A stretch of 64,000 bases of DNA. Origin: an uncultured Paracoccaceae bacterium. GTDB lineage: Bacteria > Pseudomonadota > Alphaproteobacteria > Rhodobacterales > Rhodobacteraceae. Location of the stretch: assembly GCA_913062865.1 (NCBI GenBank), contig CAJXWO010000003.1:29566-93565 (forward strand), in the 5' to 3' direction. The notes below the pieces were generated by a model that saw only the letters and a program-made list of their open reading frames with translations, was not told where the DNA came from and searched no databases. Of the stretch, positions 47,129 to 55,184 are shown one piece after another; position 1 is the stretch's first letter, and each line of letters starts with the position of its first letter. The translations under genes and the position numbers were made by a program.

Positions 47129-49393
47129 ATGTCCGACATGCCCACCAAAGCCCAGATCCTCGACTGGATCGAAGCCAACCCGACCCTGACCTCGAAACGC
47201 GACATCGCCAAGGCCTTTGGGGTCAAGGGTGCGGCGCGGATCGACCTCAAGCGCCTTCTGAAAGAGCTCGAGGATGAGGGACATCTGGAAAAGCGGAAAA
47301 AGACCTATCGCGATCCCGACAGCCTGCCGCCGGTCAGCGTGTTGCAAGTGCTGCCGGCCGACGACGATGGCGATCTGTTTGCCAAGCCGCTGGAGTGGCA
47401 TGGCGAGGGGGTGGAGCCCACTGTGCTGCTTATCCCGCGTGCCAGCGATCCGGCGCTGGGCGAGGGCGACCGCATCCTGGCCCGCCTGACCCGGGTCAAG
47501 GGCGAGGATCACCACTACGAGGCCCGCCTGATCCGCCGCATCGGCACCAACCCCAAGCGCGTTCTGGGCATTTTCCGCCAGGGTGCCGAGGGCGGGCGTA
47601 TCCTGCCCATCGACAAGGGCGACGGCACTGAATGGTCCGTGGCCCCCGGTGCCACCCATGGCGCCAGGGATGGCGAGCTGGTCGAGGCCGAACAGGCCGG
47701 GCCCAAGGGCCGGATGGGCCTGCCCAAGGCCCGCATCGTGGAACGGCTGGGCGATCCTTCGGCGCCCAAGGCGGTGTCGCTGATCGCGATCCACCAACAC
47801 GGCATCCCCGATGCCTTCCCCGACGAGGTCATTGCCGAGGCGGACAAGATGAAGCCCGCGGGCCTGTCGGGCCGCGACGATCTGCGCGACCTGCCGCTCG
47901 TGACCATCGACCCGTCGGATGCGCGTGACCATGACGATGCCGTCTGGGCCCATGCCGATGACGACCCCAAGAACGAGGGCGGCCATGTGATCTGGGTCGC
48001 CATTGCCGATGTGGCGCATTATGTGCGCCCCGGCTCTGCCCTCGACCGCGAGGCGCGCAAGCGCGGCAATTCCAGCTATTTCCCCGACCGGGTGGTGCCG
48101 ATGCTGCCCGACCGGCTGTCGGGCGATCTGTGCTCGCTCCACGAAGGGGTGCCGCGGGCCTGTTTGGCTTTGCGGATGCAGATCGACGCCCATGGTGAGA
48201 AGGTCGGGCACCGCTTTGTGCGTGGCCTGATGCGCTCGGCCGAATCGCTGAACTACCAAGAGGTGCAAGCGGCCCGCGACGGCGCGCCGAACGAAAAATG
48301 CGGCCCCCTGATGTCAGAGGTCATCGACCCGCTTTACGATGCCTACGCCGCGCTCGTGAAGGCGCGCCACAGGCGCCAGCCGCTCGACCTCGACCTGCCC
48401 GAACGCAAGGTGGTGCTGAGCGAGGAGGGCAAGGTCACTTCGGTCAATTTCGCAGACCGTCTGGATGCCCACCGGCTGATCGAGGAATTCATGGTGCTGG
48501 CCAATGTGGCCGCCGCCGAGACGCTCATCGCCAAGAAGTCCCCGCTTCTGTTCCGCGTGCACGAGGAACCGTCGCCCGAAAAGCTGGAAAGCCTGCGCGA
48601 CACGGTCGAGGCGGCGGGCCTGACGCTGGCCAAGGGGCAGGTGCTCAAGACGCACCACCTCAACCGGCTTCTGGAACAGGCGGCCGGCACTGACGAGGCG
48701 GAGCTCATCAATATCTCGACCCTTCGGTCGATGACCCAGGCCTATTACAGCCCCGCAAATTTCGGCCATTTCGGCCTCGCGCTGCAGTCCTATGCCCATT
48801 TCACCTCGCCTATCCGGCGCTATGCCGACTTGATCGTGCACCGTGCGCTGATCACCGCCCATGGCTGGGGCGACGATGGCCTCTCGCAGGATGGGATCGA
48901 GCGGCTGGAAAACACGGCCGAGCATATCTCGGACACCGAGCGCCGCTCGATGGTGGCGGAGCGGGACACGACGGACCGCTACCTCGCCGCCTATCTGTCC
49001 GAGCGTGTGGGGAACGAGTTTCGCGGCCGCATCAGCGGCATCGCCCGCTTCGGCGTCTTCGTGAAGCTGGACGAAACCGGTGCCGATGGCCTGATCCCCA
49101 TGCGCAACCTCGGCCGCGAGTATTTCCATTTCGACCGCGATGCCGGGACGTTGATGGGGGCCGACACGGGCCGCGTGATCGCTCTGGGTCAGCGCGTTCT
49201 GGTGCGCCTTGCCCAGGCAGCGCCGGTGACGGGCGGACTGGAACTTGAGCTTCTTGAGATCGAGGGCGAGGCGATGCCCAAGGGTGGTCGCACCCGCCCG
49301 GGCCGCAAGGGGCGGCCAACGGGCCGCAAGCCGGTCAAGGCCAAGCGGAAAGCCGATAAGGTCAAGCGCAAGGTTGCGCGAAAGCGCCGTTAG
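47129..49393 (+). CDS. rnr: Ribonuclease R
   Basis: RNase R (754 residues) is a processive 3'-5' exoribonuclease able to unwind structured RNA. Domains in order: N-terminal winged helix (about 1-60), cold-shock domains, the RNB catalytic domain with TIDPSDARDHDDAVWA (the catalytic aspartates), an S1 domain (GRISGIARFGVFVKLDETGA), and a very basic C-terminal tail rich in Lys and Arg. The start is the first of two ATGs (MSDMPTKAQ). Only the structured intergenic stretch separates it from convergent serB. Confidence 0.95.
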   Translation: MSDMPTKAQILDWIEANPTLTSKRDIAKAFGVKGAARIDLKRLLKELEDEGHLEKRKKTYRDPDSLPPVSVLQVLPADDDGDLFAKPLEWHGEGVEPTVLLIPRASDPALGEGDRILARLTRVKGEDHHYEARLIRRIGTNPKRVLGIFRQGAEGGRILPIDKGDGTEWSVAPGATHGARDGELVEAEQAGPKGRMGLPKARIVERLGDPSAPKAVSLIAIHQHGIPDAFPDEVIAEADKMKPAGLSGRDDLRDLPLVTIDPSDARDHDDAVWAHADDDPKNEGGHVIWVAIADVAHYVRPGSALDREARKRGNSSYFPDRVVPMLPDRLSGDLCSLHEGVPRACLALRMQIDAHGEKVGHRFVRGLMRSAESLNYQEVQAARDGAPNEKCGPLMSEVIDPLYDAYAALVKARHRRQPLDLDLPERKVVLSEEGKVTSVNFADRLDAHRLIEEFMVLANVAAAETLIAKKSPLLFRVHEEPSPEKLESLRDTVEAAGLTLAKGQVLKTHHLNRLLEQAAGTDEAELINISTLRSMTQAYYSPANFGHFGLALQSYAHFTSPIRRYADLIVHRALITAHGWGDDGLSQDGIERLENTAEHISDTERRSMVAERDTTDRYLAAYLSERVGNEFRGRISGIARFGVFVKLDETGADGLIPMRNLGREYFHFDRDAGTLMGADTGRVIALGQRVLVRLAQAAPVTGGLELELLEIEGEAMPKGGRTRPGRKGRPTGRKPVKAKRKADKVKRKVARKRR

Positions 49394-49434
49394 CGCGCCG
49401 CTATGTCTGTTTCTCGGGTTGAGCCGAGGCACTG

Positions 49435-49456
49435 AGGTATTTTTGCCAAGAAGAAG
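49435..49456 (+). repeat. Left arm of a perfect 22-bp inverted repeat
   Basis: AGGTATTTTTGCCAAGAAGA plus AG, identical to the reverse complement of 49670-49691. The separation is 213 bases. No flanking target duplication was seen. Confidence 0.85.
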
Positions 49457-49550
49457 CAGGGGCGTGGCCCCATTAACCCCGCGTTTATCCCGGTCTGAAA
49501 CGGTGTCGGGGCGGTACAGGCTGAGGAGCCGATGACCGCCCAAGGAGAAA

Positions 49551-49594
49551 CCTCGCCATCCCGCAACGCCAATGGCCAAGCGCGGATGGCGAGG
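49551..49594 (+). ncRNA. Long nested hairpin, possible structured RNA element
   Basis: CCTCGCCATCC (49551-49561) pairs perfectly with GGATGGCGAGG (49584-49594). Inside it, CGC/GCG and GCC-AAT-GGC form further stacked stems. A second hairpin (GGGCGGT/ACCGCCC enclosing GGCT/AGCC) lies just before it, joined by AAGGAGAAA. No known RNA family is recognised. Confidence 0.35.
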
Positions 49595-49669
49595 TGGAAA
49601 CTGGGATTGCTGTCTGCGCCGCAAGCACGCGTTAACGTTAACCGGCGTCAACCTTAACGCGCGATCCAT

Positions 49670-49691
49670 CTTCTTCTTGGCAAAAATACCT
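49670..49691 (-). repeat. Right arm of the 22-bp inverted repeat
   Basis: This is the reverse complement of 49435-49456 without mismatch, located 42 bases beyond the serB stop codon. Confidence 0.85.
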
Positions 49692-49733
49692 AAGGGAACG
49701 CTTGGTCACACGCGCGGCGGTGGCAGCAGAGCG

Positions 49734-50609
49734 TTACGGGACGAACTGATCCCGGCTGTACCCCTGCAGATACAGAAGTGCCGTCAGATCCCCGAAGCTG
49801 ATCCGCAACTCGCATTCCGCGGCCACACTGGGTTTCGCATGCAGCGCCACACCGGCCCCGGCCCGCCCCAGCATGCCCAGATCGTTCGCGCCGTCGCCCA
49901 CGGCGATCACATCCGTCTCGCCGATCCCCAGCCGCGCCGTGATCTGTTCCAGGGCCTCGACCTTGGCCGCGCGGCCCAGGATCGGGCGGGCCACGTCGCC
50001 TGTCAGCACGCCATCCTCGGACAGCAAGGTATTGGCGCGGTGCTCGTCAAAGCCCAGCCACCCGGCGACCGCCTCGGTAAAGGCCGTGAACCCGCCGGAC
50101 ACCAAAGCGCAATAGGCGCCATGTGCCTTCATCGTCGCGATCAGGGTTTTGCCGCCCGACATGGGTGTGATCCGCTCTGCCAGAACCTGATCGATTACCG
50201 ACACGGGCAGGCCCTTCAGCAGACCCACGCGTTCGGTCAGGGCGCCTTCGAAGTCCAACTCGCCGTTCATCGCCCGCGCTGTGATCTCCTTCACGCGCGC
50301 GCCGACCCCGGCCACATCCGCCAGCTCGTCGATGCACTCCTGCCGGATCATGGTGCTGTCCATGTCGGCCAGAAGCATCTTCTTCAGCCGCCCCTGCGCG
50401 GGCTGGACACACAGATTGACGCCCATGCGCTGACAGTCCTCCCAAACCTCCCACCGGTTGCCCGGGATTTCAGGCAGATCGAACTCCACCGCTTCGTCCG
50501 GGGCAAGCCAGCGAATCTCGCCCCCGCCCCAAGCGTTGCGCAGTGGGGCGACCAGCGCAGGGTCCAGTTTGGCGCCCTTGGGTGCGGTCAGAAGCGTGGC
50601 GATGAACAT
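49734..50609 (-). CDS. serB: Phosphoserine phosphatase SerB
   Basis: SerB (291 residues) performs the last step of serine synthesis. The HAD-family motif I is ADMDSTMI with nucleophile Asp82 and Asp84. Motif II is in ALVSGGFTAF, and motif III/IV is in VIAVGDGANDLGML. The N-terminal 75 residues form a small regulatory-type domain. The start MFIATLLTAP was chosen over a much longer open frame because it gives the family length. It diverges from serC across 157 bases that include a serC leader candidate. Confidence 0.95.
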   Translation of the reverse strand: MFIATLLTAPKGAKLDPALVAPLRNAWGGGEIRWLAPDEAVEFDLPEIPGNRWEVWEDCQRMGVNLCVQPAQGRLKKMLLADMDSTMIRQECIDELADVAGVGARVKEITARAMNGELDFEGALTERVGLLKGLPVSVIDQVLAERITPMSGGKTLIATMKAHGAYCALVSGGFTAFTEAVAGWLGFDEHRANTLLSEDGVLTGDVARPILGRAAKVEALEQITARLGIGETDVIAVGDGANDLGMLGRAGAGVALHAKPSVAAECELRISFGDLTALLYLQGYSRDQFVP

Positions 50610-50690
50610 GGGCAAGTTTCCGATCGTAGTCGAGGATGTCGCATTCGGGCGGTCAAGCGGCGTTCTAGCGGCGTTTTGGCTGTTGTGAAA

Positions 50691-50766
50691 GCCGGTCCGA
50701 TGCCGTAACTGCATCTGCGGGACACCCCTCCCCAACGAGGGGCGCTTATCTGGAAGGGTAGCATCA
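50691..50766 (+). promoter_or_regulatory. serC leader RNA candidate
   Basis: Immediately upstream of serC are two hairpins, GATGC-CGTAACT-GCATC (50699-50715) and CCCCTC-CCCAAC-GAGGGG (50725-50742), followed by the ribosome-binding site GGAAGGG. A conserved serC leader motif is known upstream of serC in alphaproteobacteria and has this kind of layout. The match is from memory of the layout and was not tested against a model. Confidence 0.5.
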
Positions 50767-51921
50767 ATGGCTATGACCAAACCGGCAACGCGGCCGGCAA
50801 ACCCGCGTTTTTCCTCTGGCCCCTGTGCCAAACCCCCCGTTTTCGACCTGACCAAGCTGAGCGACGCCGCTCTGGGCCGCTCGCACCGCGCTGCTGTCGG
50901 CAAGGCCAAGCTCAAGGCCGCGATCGAAGAGACGCGCGAGATCCTGGGCGTGCCCGCCGATTACAAGATCGGCATCGTGCCTGCCTCGGACACAGGTGCC
51001 TACGAGATGGCCATGTGGACCATGCTGGGCGCGCACAAGGCGACCATGCTGGCCTGGGAAAGCTTTGGCGCGGGCTGGGTGACCGATGCGGTCAAGCAGC
51101 TCAAGATCGACGCCGAGGTGATCACCGCCGAGTACGGCCAGATCGTGGACCTGGCTGCGGTCGACTGGAACACCGATGTCTGTTTCACTTGGAACGGTAC
51201 CACCTCGGGCGTGCGCGTGCCGAACGGTGACGTGATCCCGGCGGATCGCGAGGGGCTGACGCTTTGTGATGCGACCTCGGCCGCCTTTGCCCAGGACCTG
51301 CCCTGGGACAAGCTCGATGTGACGACCTTCTCCTGGCAGAAGGTGCTGGGTGGCGAGGCGGCCCATGGCATGCTGGTCCTGAGCCCCCGCGCGGTTGAGC
51401 GGCTGGAAAGTCACACGCCTGCCTGGCCGCTGCCGAAAATCTTCCGCCTGACCAAGGGCGGCAAGCTGAACGAGGGCATCTTTGTGGGCGAGACGATCAA
51501 CACGCCCTCCATGCTCGCGGTCGAGGATTACCTCCTGGCGCTCGACTGGGCGCGCTCCGTCGGTGGGCTCAAGGGGCTGATGGCCCGGGCCGACGCCAAT
51601 GCAAAGGCCATCTGGGATTTCTGCGCCGCCCGCGACTGGATCGACAACCTGGCCGAGGATCCGGCCACGCGGTCGAACACCAGCGTCTGCCTCAAGTTCA
51701 CCGATGCGCGCATCAACGATGGCGCCACCTTTGCCAAGGCCGTGGCCAAACGGCTCGAGGCCGAGGGCGTGGCGCTCGACGTAGGTGCTTATCGCGACGC
51801 GCCTGCCGGACTGCGAATCTGGTGCGGTGGCACGGTCGAGACGGCGGATATCGAGGCGATGCTGCCCTGGCTCGACTGGGCCTTCCAAGCTGAGATCGAC
51901 GCGCTGGCCCACGCCTCCTGA
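50767..51921 (+). CDS. serC: Phosphoserine aminotransferase
   Basis: SerC (384 residues) is a PLP enzyme that transaminates 3-phosphohydroxypyruvate to phosphoserine. The cofactor lysine is Lys192 in [25 protein letters not shown] at the N terminus and [11 protein letters not shown] before the lysine are typical of the alphaproteobacterial form. The ATG at 50767 has GGAAGGG upstream. serA follows on the same strand after 104 bases that contain a repeated palindrome. Confidence 0.96.
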   Translation: MAMTKPATRPANPRFSSGPCAKPPVFDLTKLSDAALGRSHRAAVGKAKLKAAIEETREILGVPADYKIGIVPASDTGAYEMAMWTMLGAHKATMLAWESFGAGWVTDAVKQLKIDAEVITAEYGQIVDLAAVDWNTDVCFTWNGTTSGVRVPNGDVIPADREGLTLCDATSAAFAQDLPWDKLDVTTFSWQKVLGGEAAHGMLVLSPRAVERLESHTPAWPLPKIFRLTKGGKLNEGIFVGETINTPSMLAVEDYLLALDWARSVGGLKGLMARADANAKAIWDFCAARDWIDNLAEDPATRSNTSVCLKFTDARINDGATFAKAVAKRLEAEGVALDVGAYRDAPAGLRIWCGGTVETADIEAMLPWLDWAFQAEIDALAHAS

Positions 51922-51928
51922 GACATGC

Positions 51929-51994
51929 GGTGCGTGGAGACCACGCACCCTACCCTCCCCAAACCCAAATGTAGGGTGCGTGATGTCACGCACC
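51929..51994. repeat. Paired palindromes between serC and serA
   Basis: Two hairpins share the same arm: GGTGCGTGG-AGA-CCACGCACC (51929-51949) and GGTGCGTGA-TG-TCACGCACC (51975-51994). In addition CACGCACCCTAC (51942-51953) pairs with GTAGGGTGCGTG (51971-51982), so the RNA could switch between two local hairpins and one longer stem. Similar GTGCGTG palindromes are dispersed repeats in many proteobacteria. Confidence 0.7.
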
Positions 51995-52025
51995 GCTCCT
52001 CTTGCTCATCCCAAGGACATTCGAC

Positions 52026-53621
52026 ATGGCCCCCAAGGTTCTTATCTCCGACAAACTCTCCGACGCCGCCGTTCAGATCTTCCGCGACCGCGGGATCGAG
52101 GTGGATTTCATGCCCGAGCTGGGCAAGGACAAGGAAAAGCTGGCCGAAATCATCGGCGACTATGATGGTCTGGCCATCCGCTCGGCCACCAAGGTGACGC
52201 CGACGATCCTGGAAAAGGCGACCAAGCTCAAGGTGGTCGGCCGCGCTGGTATCGGCACCGACAACATCGACAAGGAGGCCGCGTCGAAAAAGGGTGTGAT
52301 CGTCATGAACACGCCCTTCGGCAACATGATCACCACTGCCGAGCATGCCATCGCCATGATGTTCGCCGTTGCCCGCCAGATCCCCGAGGCCTCGGCCTCC
52401 ACGCATGCGGGCAAGTGGGAGAAATCCAAGTTCATGGGGGTCGAGCTGACCGGTAAGACCTTGGGCGTCATCGGCGCGGGCAATATCGGCGGCATCGTCT
52501 GTGACCGCGCCCGCGGGCTCAAGATGAAGGTGCTGGCCTATGACCCCTTCCTGTCCGAGGAAAAGGCCCAGCAGATGCAGGTCGAAAAGGTCGAACTTGA
52601 CGATCTGCTGTCCCGCTCCGATTTCATCACCCTGCATGTGCCTGCCACCGATCAGACCCGCGGTATGCTGAACCGTGAGGCGCTGGAGAAGACCAAGAAG
52701 GGCGTGCGCATCATCAACTGTGCCCGCGGCGGCCTGGTCGATGAAGAGGCGCTGGCGGATATCCTGAAATCGGGCCACGTGGCTGGCGCGGCCTTCGACG
52801 TGTTTGCCGAGGAACCGGCGACCGAAAACCCGCTCTTCAACCTGCCCAATGTGGTCTGCACCCCGCATCTGGGCGCGTCGACCACCGAGGCGCAGGAGAA
52901 CGTGGCGCTTCAGGTGGCTGATCAGATGGCCAACTATCTGCTGACTGGCGCGGTGGAAAACGCGCTCAACATGCCGTCGGTCACCGCCGAAGAGGCCAAG
53001 GTCATGGGCCCCTGGATCAAGCTGGCCGACCATCTGGGCAGCTTCATCGGTCAGATGACCGACGAGCCGATCAAGGCGATCAACATCCTTTATGATGGTT
53101 ACGCGGCCGAGATGAACCTCGAGGCGCTGAACTGCTCGCTGATCGCGGGCATCATGAAATCCATCAGCCCCGATGTGAACATGGTCTCGGCCCCCCTGAT
53201 CGCCCGCGAGCGCGGCATCCAAGTGTCTACGACGAACCAAGCCCAATCCGGTGTCTTCGAAGGCTATATCAAGGTCACCGTCGTCACGCCCGAGCGTGAA
53301 CGCTCCATCGCCGGCACGGTCTTTTCGGACGGCAAGCCGCGGTTCATCCAGATCAAGGGCATCAATATCGACGCCGAAGTCGGCAATCACATGGTCTATA
53401 CCACGAACGAGGACGTGCCGGGCATCATCGGTACCCTGGGTCAGACCATGGGCGCCCACGGCGTGAACATCGCGAACTTCACCCTTGGACGCTCGACCGC
53501 CCATGGCGAGGCGATCGCGCTCTTGTATGTCGATGAACCCGTGGAACCCTTCGTGCTCGATGAACTGCGCAAGACGGGCATGTTCCGGCAGGTCAAAGCG
53601 CTTGAATTCGACGTCGCCTGA
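52026..53621 (+). CDS. serA: D-3-phosphoglycerate dehydrogenase (long, ACT-containing form)
   Basis: SerA (531 residues) oxidises 3-phosphoglycerate, the first committed step of serine synthesis. It has the catalytic D-2-hydroxyacid dehydrogenase core with NAD motif LGVIGAGNIGGIVCDRA, the arginine in NCARGGLVDEEAL and the histidine in CTPHLGASTTEA. An intervening allosteric domain follows, then a C-terminal ACT domain (DVPGIIGTLGQTMGAHGVNI). This long form may be feedback-controlled by serine. I start it at MAPKVLISD. A terminator follows the gene. Confidence 0.96.
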   Translation: MAPKVLISDKLSDAAVQIFRDRGIEVDFMPELGKDKEKLAEIIGDYDGLAIRSATKVTPTILEKATKLKVVGRAGIGTDNIDKEAASKKGVIVMNTPFGNMITTAEHAIAMMFAVARQIPEASASTHAGKWEKSKFMGVELTGKTLGVIGAGNIGGIVCDRARGLKMKVLAYDPFLSEEKAQQMQVEKVELDDLLSRSDFITLHVPATDQTRGMLNREALEKTKKGVRIINCARGGLVDEEALADILKSGHVAGAAFDVFAEEPATENPLFNLPNVVCTPHLGASTTEAQENVALQVADQMANYLLTGAVENALNMPSVTAEEAKVMGPWIKLADHLGSFIGQMTDEPIKAINILYDGYAAEMNLEALNCSLIAGIMKSISPDVNMVSAPLIARERGIQVSTTNQAQSGVFEGYIKVTVVTPERERSIAGTVFSDGKPRFIQIKGINIDAEVGNHMVYTTNEDVPGIIGTLGQTMGAHGVNIANFTLGRSTAHGEAIALLYVDEPVEPFVLDELRKTGMFRQVKALEFDVA

Positions 53622-53652
53622 CGCAAACAGACATCGCAAAACCGACTTTGAC

Positions 53653-53690
53653 GGGTCGCTGCAGGAAGGTCTGCAGCGGCCCGATTCGTT
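53653..53690 (+). terminator. Intrinsic terminator after serA
   Basis: GGGTCGCTGCAG pairs with CTGCAGCGGCCC (twelve pairs, one G-U) around GAAGGT, followed after GATTCG by TTTT. It lies 32 bases past the serA stop. Confidence 0.72.
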
Positions 53691-53735
53691 TTATCCGGAC
53701 TCCACGAACAGGGCGTTCTGCAGGGAGTGACGGAT

Positions 53736-54338
53736 ATGCAGGAACCGACCACCGTGCTTTGGGCCGAACTGGCCCAGATTTTCGAACGCGAAGGCCGCGA
53801 GTGCGCCGCCCGCACCGCCGAGGCACTGCGCGACTGCGGTGGCCTGGTGGCCAGCCCGATGCTGGACGACCCCGACGACCGGGCGATCCGGTCGCTTCTG
53901 GGGTCGAGCAGCCTGCCCGTGGCGCGCGCCATGCTCGATGCCCATGACCTTTTGCCTTGGGGCGAAAACCCCGTCGCGCGCCAGATCGCCGACAAGAAGC
54001 ACGAGGTCTACGCCACTGCGAACCTCATGGGCCCCGATGCGCCGCTTTATGCGCCGGATCTGCGCGTGGGTCTCTACTACCAGCGGCCCAATGCGCGCTA
54101 TGCACTGCATTCTCACGCCGCGGTCGAAACCTATGTGATCGTTGCGGGCGCGGCGCTCTGGACCGCGGGCGAGGCACAGCGCGACGTGGCCGAGGGCAGC
54201 TATATCCACCACTCCTCCTACCTGCCCCATGCCTGCCAGACCGGGCCCGAGGGCGTCGTGGCGCTCTGGCGGTGGAGCGGCGATATCGCCGTCGACAGCT
54301 ACCGCATCCATGACGGCATGGGTGCCTTCGTCGCCTGA
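53736..54338 (+). CDS. Cupin protein resembling DMSP lyase DddQ/DddL
   Basis: A 200-residue single-cupin protein. Tyr122, His127, Glu131 and Tyr133 lie in YALHSHAAVETY, and His165 in LPHAC. These correspond, with a constant offset of two, to Tyr120, His125, Glu129, Tyr131 and His163 of the DMSP lyase DddQ as I recall them, including all metal ligands and the proposed catalytic tyrosine. The preceding helical region (DLLPWGENPVARQIADKKHE) and overall length also fit. DddQ splits dimethylsulfoniopropionate into DMS and acrylate. No other DMSP or acrylate genes adjoin it, so another cupin substrate remains possible. The ATG at 53736 has AGGGAG eight bases upstream. Confidence 0.65.
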   Translation: MQEPTTVLWAELAQIFEREGRECAARTAEALRDCGGLVASPMLDDPDDRAIRSLLGSSSLPVARAMLDAHDLLPWGENPVARQIADKKHEVYATANLMGPDAPLYAPDLRVGLYYQRPNARYALHSHAAVETYVIVAGAALWTAGEAQRDVAEGSYIHHSSYLPHACQTGPEGVVALWRWSGDIAVDSYRIHDGMGAFVA

Positions 54339-54376
54339 CCTTTTCTTTCGCGCCTTGCTGGGGTAGCCCCCCGGGC

Positions 54377-55111
54377 ATGACCCGACCCCTCTATGCCATT
54401 GGCGACATCCATGGTCAGAAGACCATGCTCGAAGACGCGCTGGCCCGCATCGACCGCGATGGCGGCAGCGCGGCGCGCGTGGTTTTCGTAGGCGACTACG
54501 TGGACCGCGGGCCCGACTCGGCCGGGGTGATCGAAACGCTGGTGCAGGGACGGGCCGCAGGGCGCGATTGGATCTGCCTCAAGGGCAACCACGACCGGCT
54601 GTTCGAGTGGTTCATCGACCCCGACGGCCCCAAGGCCGATCCGCATCTCCTGGTCGGTTACCACTGGTTTCACGAGCGGATCGGCGGGGCCGAGACCATT
54701 GGCTCCTACGGCGTTGATCTGCCCGACCGCATCCGGACTCACGAATTGGCCAGCCAGGTCCGCACGGCCGTGCCGGACAGTCACGCCGAATTCCTTCGTG
54801 GTTTGAAGCTGACCTACCGCGAGGGCGGCTTGATGTTCGTTCATGCGGGCATCCGGCCCGGTGTGCCGCTCGATGCCCAGGACGAAGAGGATCTGGTCTG
54901 GATCCGCGATCCGTTCCTCTATGATCCGCGTGACCATGGCGCGCTTGTCGTCCATGGCCACACCGCGCTGGACCACCCGCAGCACCACGGCAATCGGGTG
55001 AACCTCGATGGCGGCGCAGGCTACGGTCGCCCGCTTGTCCCCGCGGTGTTCGAGGACGGGCAGGCCTGGTTGCTGACCGAAACGGGGCGGCAGCCGCTTT
55101 CGCCCCTCTGA
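54377..55111 (+). CDS. PPP-type metallophosphoesterase / serine-threonine phosphatase
   Basis: A 244-residue phosphoprotein-phosphatase family enzyme. All metal and catalytic motifs are present: IGDIHGQ, VGDYVDRGPDS, LKGNHDRLFEW, and C-terminal VHGHTALDHP. Bacterial relatives include phage-lambda-type PrpA phosphatases and ApaH-like enzymes. The length and lack of extra domains suggest a cytoplasmic protein or dinucleotide phosphatase. It lies 38 bases after the DddQ-like gene and may be transcribed with it. Confidence 0.9.
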   Translation: MTRPLYAIGDIHGQKTMLEDALARIDRDGGSAARVVFVGDYVDRGPDSAGVIETLVQGRAAGRDWICLKGNHDRLFEWFIDPDGPKADPHLLVGYHWFHERIGGAETIGSYGVDLPDRIRTHELASQVRTAVPDSHAEFLRGLKLTYREGGLMFVHAGIRPGVPLDAQDEEDLVWIRDPFLYDPRDHGALVVHGHTALDHPQHHGNRVNLDGGAGYGRPLVPAVFEDGQAWLLTETGRQPLSPL

Positions 55112-55184
55112 CGGAAGGTCAGACCTGACATTCCCTGCCGATCCCCGCTAACCTGCCGCAGAACCGGAGCAGAGGGAGGCCTCC

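Larger units (their letters stand above)
49394..49733. other. 340-base structured interval between convergent rnr and serB
   Basis: No gene was found here. From left to right it holds a 22-base repeat arm (49435-49456), a short GGGGC/GCCCC hairpin (49459-49471), a near-CtrA motif TTAA-N7-TTTA (49473-49487), a two-tier hairpin (49509-49541), a long nested hairpin (49551-49594), a third hairpin with CGCGTTAA/TTAACGCG (49628-49661), and the inverted copy of the repeat arm (49670-49691). It may encode a structured RNA or be a dispersed repeat element. Confidence 0.55.

Noticed and set aside
49473..49487. Second CtrA-like site TTAA-N7-TTTA
   Set aside because: It has one mismatch and lies between convergent gene ends, where promoter control is unlikely; kept only as a note in the interval description.
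49521..49551. Hammerhead-ribozyme-like strands CTGAGGA ... GAAAC
   Set aside because: The two core strands are present but the bases between them cannot form stem II, so the fold fails.
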